Under the pieces are notes generated by a model. It ran no database searches. It was not told the DNA's origin and worked only from the letters and a program-made list of their open reading frames with translations. Of a stretch of DNA of 64,000 nt, positions 58,416-64,000 are shown in pieces (position 1 is the first letter of the stretch; the number at the start of each line of letters is the position of its first letter). The translations under genes and the position numbers were made by a program. This DNA comes from Pseudomonadales bacterium (GTDB taxonomy: Bacteria > Pseudomonadota > Gammaproteobacteria > Pseudomonadales > Ketobacteraceae), in assembly GCA_022361455.1 (NCBI GenBank), contig JAKSAW010000647.1, forward strand, positions 1 through 64,000, in the 5' to 3' direction.

Positions 58416-59276
58416 TCACTTCAGATAGAAGAATGCTCCTGCTACGCCAGCAGCGACAATCACCAGCGCGATCACTCCAATCTTCAAAGCCAAGCCACTA
58501 CTTTCTTGCTTCGCAGAAACCTGATTCTCAACTGCTGGGCTTGGCTTAGGCGCTGCTGCAACAGGTGCAGGGGCCGGTTGCGGTTTTGCTTTGGGCATGG
58601 GGGCCATACGAAACACAGTGGCTTCCTCTTCGTCTTCACCCAATTGCGCTTCTTTATAATCTTGGGGCCCCGCAACCAAGAATACCAACTGATCAAAATT
58701 AATCTTGTCGCCAGGTTTTAAAACCTTTTCGGTAATTTTGACATTGTTAATGCGGGTACCATTTGAAGAGTTAAGATCAACAATCCTTAGCACACCATCA
58801 CGCAAATTTATCTCCGCATGGCGTCGCGACATATGCTCATCGTTAATCACTACATCACATTTTTCAGAGCGACCCAGCACCATTGTACCGTGAAGCGGTA
58901 TTGCCTTGCCTTTCAACTCCCCGCTCAGGGCAGTCATGGTCCAATCACTTTTCTTACGCGGGCCAGCAGAAGAAGCTGTGCTGGTGCGCGCTTTAGGATC
59001 GGAGATTTCAAGCTCAACGTCCCCGACTTTAATGACATCCCCTGCTCGAAGCTGAAACCTTTCGGTGACTTTTTGACCATTTACAAAGGTCCCCTTAAAG
59101 CTGTTTAGATCCGCGAGATATACGTGAGGACCTTCCAAGGTTATGGTAGCGTGCTTTTCGCTCACAGAACTATCATCCAGCACCAAGTGATTCTTTGAAT
59201 CAGAACCAATGGCGAACACCGATTCAACCAACCATACCCCGGGTTGCCGTTGATCCTTGAATTCCAGCTTTAACAT
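58416..59276 (-). CDS. Double FHA-domain tail-anchored protein
   Basis: A 286-residue protein (ATG at 59276, with GGAG before it) with two forkhead-associated domains. The first (about residues 20-85) has LVLDDSSVSEKHATITL and NSFKGTFVNG. The second (about 125-190) has LGRSEKCDVVINDEHMSRRHAEI and NSSNGTRINN. Both keep the SxxH and N residues for binding phosphothreonine. A Pro/Ala-rich linker leads to a C-terminal membrane helix (IGVIALVIVAAGVAGAFFYL). A GTG at 59306 would add ten residues. No kinase is adjacent. Confidence 0.88.
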   Translation of the reverse strand: MLKLEFKDQRQPGVWLVESVFAIGSDSKNHLVLDDSSVSEKHATITLEGPHVYLADLNSFKGTFVNGQKVTERFQLRAGDVIKVGDVELEISDPKARTSTASSAGPRKKSDWTMTALSGELKGKAIPLHGTMVLGRSEKCDVVINDEHMSRRHAEINLRDGVLRIVDLNSSNGTRINNVKITEKVLKPGDKINFDQLVFLVAGPQDYKEAQLGEDEEEATVFRMAPMPKAKPQPAPAPVAAAPKPSPAVENQVSAKQESSGLALKIGVIALVIVAAGVAGAFFYLK

Positions 59277-59310
59277 ACACTTCTCCAAACCGAGCGTCGT
59301 GCTCACACAA

Positions 59311-59343
59311 AAAAGGCAGATATAGGGATCATATCTGCCTTAG
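59311..59343 (-). terminator. Terminator of the aldehyde dehydrogenase gene
   Basis: AAGGCAGATA and TATCTGCCTT make a 10-bp stem with a 9-base loop. On the minus strand TTTTTGTGTG follows; a plus-strand T run also lies beyond, so it could act both ways. Confidence 0.78.
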
Positions 59344-59443
59344 TCGTTTTTTTCCTGCCAACTAAGCTAAATAATGAAAATAGACCTACAGATCTGATCA
59401 TTATAGATGCTAGTTGTTGAACATTGTAAATTGTTACAGTGAC

Positions 59444-60862
59444 TTAATTCAGTTGTAGTGACTTTATTTCAATAAACTCATCTAAACCATGGCGACCTAA
59501 TTCTCGGCCATTACCAGATTGTTTGTACCCCCCAAATGGGGCAACAATATTAAAACCTCCGCCATTGATTGATACTTGACCAGTTCTTACTCTTCGCGCT
59601 ACTGCCTTCGCCTTATCAGCATCTTGTGACCATACCGCTCCAGATAACCCATAAACACTATCGTTTGCAATTTCGATCCCCTCCTCTTCCGTCTCATAAG
59701 GAATCATGCACAAAACTGGACCGAAAATTTCTTCTCTCGCAATCACCATACCGTTATTCACATCGCTAAACAGCGTGGGCTTTACATAAGCGCCCGATTC
59801 TAAGCCACTTGGTTTTTCAACGCCGCCCGTTACCAAGGTAGCACCTTCTTGTATTCCTTTCTCAATATAGCGACAAACTGTCTCTCGCTGTTTTTCCGAA
59901 ACCATGGGCCCCATAAATACATCTGATAACGGATCACCCTGAGGCGTATTTTCCATAGCCTGCTTGGCAATCTGAACTGCTTGTTCGTACAAAGCAGCAG
60001 GCACCAACATTCGCGTTAGCGCGGCACAGGTCTGACCACTATTGATACACACATCGCTCACACCTTTAGTAACTGCTGCCTCTAAATCAGCGTCTTCAAG
60101 AATCAGGTTGGCAGACTTTCCACCCAACTCCTGAGTAACACGTTTCACAGTGGGAGCGGCCAGTTCCGCGATACGAATACCCGCACGGGTAGACCCTGTA
60201 AAAGAAACCATATCAACATTTGGATGAGATGAGATTGCCTCACCCACCGCTTTTCCCGGCCCGCTGACTAGATTGAATACACCAGGAGGAAGCCCAACCT
60301 CATCGATAATTTCAGCCAATAAAAACGCGTTTAATGGCGCTTCGGAAGATGGCTTAACCACCATGGTGCAACCCGCCGCAAGTGCCGGCGCCACCTTGCC
60401 CACGATTTGATGAAGCGGATAGTTCCATGGTGTGATAAATCCACAAACACCTATGGGTTCACGAAGCACAAGCGAACTACCCGCTGATTCCTCGAGCTCC
60501 ATTTCCACAGGAAACTCAGCATGACTCGCCATTACACCTGCAGGCATTCCCGCCTGCACAGCTACCGACCAAGACATCGGCATACCTAGCTCCGAACAAA
60601 TCAGTGCACCCATTTCTTCTTTGCGCTCATTTAACCGTGCAGCAATGGCACCAATAAATTCTGCTCTTTTGACAGAGGATGTTTGAGACCAGCTCAAGAA
60701 CGCATTATTAGCAGCTTGAACAGCTGCGTCCACATCGTGCTCATTACCGAGCGGTACGCTGCCAGCAGGTTGATTGTTAGCTGGATTAATTACCTGACAA
60801 GCACCCTCTCCATCAGGTGCAACCCATTCTCCATTAATATAAAGCTTTGTGTAGTTCTTCAT
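59444..60862 (-). CDS. NAD(P)-dependent aldehyde dehydrogenase
   Basis: A 472-residue ALDH-superfamily enzyme. Visible are [22 protein letters not shown] for cofactor and fold, the general-base segment [18 protein letters not shown], the catalytic cysteine in [11 protein letters not shown] and [12 protein letters not shown]. The C-terminal [19 protein letters not shown] is also typical. The substrate is unassigned. It is not a methylmalonate-semialdehyde dehydrogenase, since it lacks those signatures. A hairpin terminator follows. Confidence 0.93.
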   Translation of the reverse strand: MKNYTKLYINGEWVAPDGEGACQVINPANNQPAGSVPLGNEHDVDAAVQAANNAFLSWSQTSSVKRAEFIGAIAARLNERKEEMGALICSELGMPMSWSVAVQAGMPAGVMASHAEFPVEMELEESAGSSLVLREPIGVCGFITPWNYPLHQIVGKVAPALAAGCTMVVKPSSEAPLNAFLLAEIIDEVGLPPGVFNLVSGPGKAVGEAISSHPNVDMVSFTGSTRAGIRIAELAAPTVKRVTQELGGKSANLILEDADLEAAVTKGVSDVCINSGQTCAALTRMLVPAALYEQAVQIAKQAMENTPQGDPLSDVFMGPMVSEKQRETVCRYIEKGIQEGATLVTGGVEKPSGLESGAYVKPTLFSDVNNGMVIAREEIFGPVLCMIPYETEEEGIEIANDSVYGLSGAVWSQDADKAKAVARRVRTGQVSINGGGFNIVAPFGGYKQSGNGRELGRHGLDEFIEIKSLQLN

Positions 60863-61083
60863 TTGAATGATCTCCCGTCACCGCATTATCAAACTGAGCG
60901 ATCAATTTTCAGTCGACATCGAGCGGCAGTTAGTCTTATTTGATTCACCCGGTTTCAGAAACCCTCATCCATCAGCGGCCAGTCCGCCATAGATCAATCC
61001 TCCACGGACCAATCTAATAGAGAAGAGAGCAAAAACAGTCAGAACAGACTAAAACAAACAGGGGAGACTTTTTCAAGCATTAT

Positions 61084-62016
61084 TTAGGCGAGCAAACCAT
61101 GCAACTGGCTCTCAGCATCTCTAACCACCTGGCGCCCCATTTCAATAGCCTCACTAGCGCGATTGAATTCCATTAGCCCAAGATGGGCCAACTTGGGAGA
61201 AAGAAGAAGGTCAGCAGGATCCCCCGCCATACGGCTGCGAGTCACTCGATCCTGCATGATATTGATGGCACTAGCGACAACCTCGAGCATGCCTGGGGGA
61301 TTATTGTCATCCGTTACTTGATCCTCGAAACCAAACACTTGCGATAGCTTCACCAGCCACTCGGACTGCTCTTGGGTATCATCATCGACAGTTTCGTCTT
61401 TAATAAATTCGTCGGTCCACAATCCAAGCTTGCGAGGATTTCGAAGATGCTTACCGACAATCTCTGCATTTAAATTAACAGCAATGACAATATCCGCCCC
61501 CATCGCCTTACACAAAGAAATGGGTACCGGATTGACTAAACCACCATCCAATAAGTATCGACCTTTTGCTGTTTGGTAAGGAGTAAGCACACCAGGTAAA
61601 GAGGCTGAAGCTCGAATCGCAGTAGCGATAGGGCCATCTCGAAGCCATATCTCACGGCCAGTCTCGATATCAGTGGCAACCGCAGCGAAAGGCTTTTGCA
61701 GATCAGCAAACGTTAAGCTGCCCATATGGGATTGAATAAATTCAAAGAGTTTACGCCCTTCAAACAAACCACCGCTGAGGTGCACATCCAGTAATCCAAA
61801 AACGTCGCGCCAAGTTAATTCAGTAGCCCACTGCTCCAGCTCATCTAAATTATTCGCCACATAGGACGCACCAACCATAGCGCCCATGGAACAACCCACA
61901 ACAACGTCAGGTTCTATCTTCATTTCTCTTAGCTGTTGAAGAACGCCAATATGTGCCCAACCTCTAGCTGAGCCACTCCCCAGTGCTATACCTAGCTTTG
62001 GCAAATCGCTGTTCAT
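61084..62016 (-). CDS. RssA-like patatin phospholipase
   Basis: A 310-residue patatin-like protein (ATG at 62016; AGGAAGTTACTAAT precedes it). It has the oxyanion segment LGSGSARGWAHIG, the nucleophile serine in VVGCSMGAMVGASY and the dyad aspartate in LLDGGLVNPVP. The family has lipid acyl hydrolase activity; E. coli RssA is uncharacterised. It starts 1 bp after the stop of the metallo-hydrolase gene, so the pair is probably translated together. Confidence 0.88.
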   Translation of the reverse strand: MNSDLPKLGIALGSGSARGWAHIGVLQQLREMKIEPDVVVGCSMGAMVGASYVANNLDELEQWATELTWRDVFGLLDVHLSGGLFEGRKLFEFIQSHMGSLTFADLQKPFAAVATDIETGREIWLRDGPIATAIRASASLPGVLTPYQTAKGRYLLDGGLVNPVPISLCKAMGADIVIAVNLNAEIVGKHLRNPRKLGLWTDEFIKDETVDDDTQEQSEWLVKLSQVFGFEDQVTDDNNPPGMLEVVASAINIMQDRVTRSRMAGDPADLLLSPKLAHLGLMEFNRASEAIEMGRQVVRDAESQLHGLLA

Positions 62017-62017
62017 A

Positions 62018-63163
62018 TTAGTAACTTCCTTGAGACTTTGATTTGATAGACGGCGATAACGGCAGCAAAGCCATCCGCCTCGGTAAATACAAAGTTGCTT
62101 GAGGGGCAGTTTCCTCAACTATGCGAATAAATTCTGAAACTTCATTTGTTCTCACTGCCTCTTCGCTACCTGGTTTAAAGGGCTGCCAAAATTTTTCCCA
62201 ATGAAGCATCACCACCTGCTGAGGACGAGTAGCTTGAAGGATTTTTCGTGGATAATTTGCGGACTTAACAAAGTTGGCAGCACTCAAAAGAACCAAATCA
62301 AATCCAGCGTTCTTTTTTCGCAGCTCTTCAAGGTAAATTTTAGGCGGCACTCCCTTTGGCCAAGCAGCAGATGAAGACAAATAAAGAACACGGTAAGTAT
62401 CAGCTCGCTTGCTAGTCCACTCCAACAAATAGCCAACCGGTATACCACACTGCCAATCCAAAACATCTCGCGGCATAGACGATAGGGGCGACAATACTTG
62501 GCCACCTGCCACCAAAATCCCAGCAAAATGTGGAGCATGATCCGCCATTAGGGGCATTACCCGGAGCTGCTCAGATAAATATACCCAAGTTAGAAGTTTC
62601 GTATCATAGTCAGCCAAAATCGGATTCACATTAATAGAATCAAAGGTTTTTATGGAACTAATAAGCTGATTTACGACTGTTTGGCTGCCCAGCACCTTCG
62701 TATCTTTAGGAAGCGTTTTGGCAATATAAGGAACATCCATAATGTGATCATAGTGGCCATGGCCGAGCAAAAGCCCCTTAAGATTGTCCAAAGGAGGCAA
62801 GTATTCATCAATAATTTCTGTTTTAGGCGCAAGATCCTTTAACAGCAATAGATCTGCAATAGAGGGATTTGAAAAAAAAGGATCCGCTAGAACCGCTTCA
62901 CCATTCATAGAAATTAATATTCCACCTGTTCCCAGGTATTGGAAAAAGTCGTCTTCTTTAACTTGTTTCTCTTCAACAAGTTTTGAGCGAGTATCAAGCC
63001 AAGGCCAAGGCAGAACTGGCGCTTCCGAAGTGCTGAGTACTGCGCTTGCTTTATCATCGTTAGCTTTCGCTAACGACATTGGGATTAGAATAAATCCAAG
63101 CAATGCGATAAAAAACCACACTGCTTGAACAGATGTGATCGTGTTACAACTCGACCGACACAC
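62018..63163 (-). CDS. Exported metallo-beta-lactamase-fold hydrolase
   Basis: A 381-residue protein with a hydrophobic N-terminal signal ([21 protein letters not shown]). An MBL fold follows, with the metal motif [16 protein letters not shown] near residue 125 (HxHxDH), and ADHAPHFAG and [10 protein letters not shown] supply later metal ligands. It resembles UlaG/NAPE-PLD-like hydrolases, but the substrate is not known. The GTG start at 63163 overlaps the purT stop by 20 bp, and a GTG further in is possible. It lies between purT and a patatin-like gene. Confidence 0.78.
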   Translation of the reverse strand: MCRSSCNTITSVQAVWFFIALLGFILIPMSLAKANDDKASAVLSTSEAPVLPWPWLDTRSKLVEEKQVKEDDFFQYLGTGGILISMNGEAVLADPFFSNPSIADLLLLKDLAPKTEIIDEYLPPLDNLKGLLLGHGHYDHIMDVPYIAKTLPKDTKVLGSQTVVNQLISSIKTFDSINVNPILADYDTKLLTWVYLSEQLRVMPLMADHAPHFAGILVAGGQVLSPLSSMPRDVLDWQCGIPVGYLLEWTSKRADTYRVLYLSSSAAWPKGVPPKIYLEELRKKNAGFDLVLLSAANFVKSANYPRKILQATRPQQVVMLHWEKFWQPFKPGSEEAVRTNEVSEFIRIVEETAPQATLYLPRRMALLPLSPSIKSKSQGSY

Positions 63164-64000
63164 AGTCAGCCGCCTGCTTGGCTTTGCTTACAGCCTCAGC
63201 AACGTCATCAGCTAAAGCAAGGGTAACTCCCATTCTTCGCTTGCCACTGACTTCTGGCTTACCAAACAATCGCAATTGAGTATCTGGCATACGCAAAGCC
63301 TGTTCGCTCACATCAAATATCACTGTGTCAGACTCGCCCTCCACCAAAATAACCGCAGATGCAGCAGGACCATATTGGCGAATGGAAGGAATCGGTAATC
63401 CTAAAATTGCCCTCGCATGTAAGGCAAATTCAGAAAGGTCCTGAGAAATCAGAGTCACCATACCGGTATCGTGAGGTCGCGGAGATACTTCACTAAAAAT
63501 AACTTCATCACCTTTAACAAACAGCTCGACGCCAAAGATACCTTGGCCACCCAGAGCGCCCGTCACTTTTTCCGCAATATGCTGTGCCTTTTCTAGCGCT
63601 GAGCTCGACATAGGTTGTGGTTGCCAAGACTCCCGGTAATCACCATCCTCCTGTCGATGTCCAATCGGCTCGCAAAAGGAGGTTCCATTCTTATGCCTCA
63701 CTGTAAGCAAGGTAATTTCATAATCAAACTCGACAAATCCTTCCACGATGACTTTACCTGCACCAGCCCTGCCACCTTCTTGAGCATAATCCCAGGCTGC
63801 GTTCACATCCTCTTCTGACAAAATGGTACTTTGCCCTTTGCCAGATGAGCTCATAATGGGTTTTACAACACAGGGAATCCCCACTCGTTCGACAGCTGCA
63901 ATAAAGTCTTCGTGATTGTCCGCAAACTCATACACCGAAGTGGTAACACCTAACTCTTCAGCGGCCAGTCGACGAATGCCTTCACGATTCATCGTAAGCT
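63144..64000 (-). CDS. purT: Formate-dependent phosphoribosylglycinamide formyltransferase (N-terminus outside window)
   Basis: PurT is an ATP-grasp enzyme that makes formyl-GAR from GAR, formate and ATP in purine synthesis. The visible 285 residues start in the [17 protein letters not shown] segment, which corresponds to roughly residue 110 of the 392-residue E. coli enzyme. They include the ATP-grasp [13 protein letters not shown] loop and [13 protein letters not shown]. The frame is open to the right edge, so the apparent ATG at 63992 is internal and the true start lies beyond 64000. Confidence 0.95.
   Translation of the reverse strand, partial: LTMNREGIRRLAAEELGVTTSVYEFADNHEDFIAAVERVGIPCVVKPIMSSSGKGQSTILSEEDVNAAWDYAQEGGRAGAGKVIVEGFVEFDYEITLLTVRHKNGTSFCEPIGHRQEDGDYRESWQPQPMSSSALEKAQHIAEKVTGALGGQGIFGVELFVKGDEVIFSEVSPRPHDTGMVTLISQDLSEFALHARAILGLPIPSIRQYGPAASAVILVEGESDTVIFDVSEQALRMPDTQLRLFGKPEVSGKRRMGVTLALADDVAEAVSKAKQAADCVSVEL

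Noticed and set aside
1-64000. tRNA, rRNA, CRISPR array, prophage or insertion sequence
   Set aside because: I saw no cloverleaf with a GTTCGA-type loop in intergenic DNA, no regularly spaced repeats, and no integrase besides XerD or transposase frames. A tRNAscan-SE run would settle the tRNA point.

Overview
The window looks like a stretch of gammaproteobacterial chromosome with moderate G+C (mid-40s percent by eye). Gene content and order match conserved blocks known from Pseudomonas, Marinobacter and related Pseudomonadales/Oceanospirillales/Cellvibrionales lineages: mazG-relA-rlmD-cysM beside a BarA/GacS kinase; mucD-lepA-lepB-rnc-era-recO-pdxJ-acpS; rpoE-mucA-mucB-rseC divergent from nadB; rpsP-rimM-trmD-rplS; and xerD-dsbC-hom-thrC-recJ-prfB-lysS. 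I cannot name the genus from sequence alone. No rRNA, tRNA, CRISPR array, prophage or insertion sequence was seen.

Layout. 1-8.7 kb (minus strand): a nitroreductase cut by the window edge, molybdopterin genes moaB-moaA, mazG, relA, rlmD, a PolB-type exonuclease and cysM. 8.9-11.7 kb (plus): a BarA-like hybrid kinase, convergent with acpS. 11.7-18.3 kb (minus): acpS, pdxJ, recO, era, rnc, a DUF4845 protein, lepB, lepA. 18.5-23.0 kb (minus): the envelope-stress locus mucD, rseC, mucB, mucA, rpoE, with sigma-E-like promoters before both rpoE and mucD. 23.2-27.5 kb: nadB, the ygfX-sdhE pair, ygfZ and an HDOD protein. 27.6-29.7 kb: a membrane histidine-kinase-like protein whose ATP-binding domain has lost its catalytic motifs.

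29.7-36.5 kb (minus): an NAD-dependent epimerase, then a valine catabolism cluster read in the order mmsA, acyl-CoA dehydrogenase, enoyl-CoA hydratase, 3-hydroxyisobutyryl-CoA hydrolase, mmsB. A divergent AraC-type regulator follows, and direct repeats spaced 21 bp lie in the shared control region. A 173-bp palindromic repeat element interrupts the cluster. 37.7-42.9 kb is more accessory: an alpha/beta hydrolase with an unusual nucleophile elbow, ung, a TetR regulator, an MpaB/DUF2236 oxygenase and a cysteine-rich DUF2797 protein. The longest gene-free stretch (40,074-40,656) lies here and holds two hairpin terminators and three short palindromes.

43-56 kb (minus): lysS, prfB with its programmed +1 frameshift, recJ, thrC, hom, dsbC (with a lipobox), xerD, rplS, trmD, rimM, rpsP and ffh. 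56.3-58.4 kb (plus): a CcsA/YpjD membrane protein and a CorB-type CNNM/CBS protein. 58.4-64 kb (minus): a double-FHA tail-anchored protein, an aldehyde dehydrogenase, a patatin-like phospholipase closely coupled to an exported metallo-beta-lactamase-fold hydrolase, and purT cut by the window edge.

Most of the window is conserved housekeeping DNA. No large novel system is evident. The best candidates for new biology are the degenerate kinase, the palindromic element, the predicted lipoprotein DsbC, the regulator repeats and the 40-kb intergenic region.
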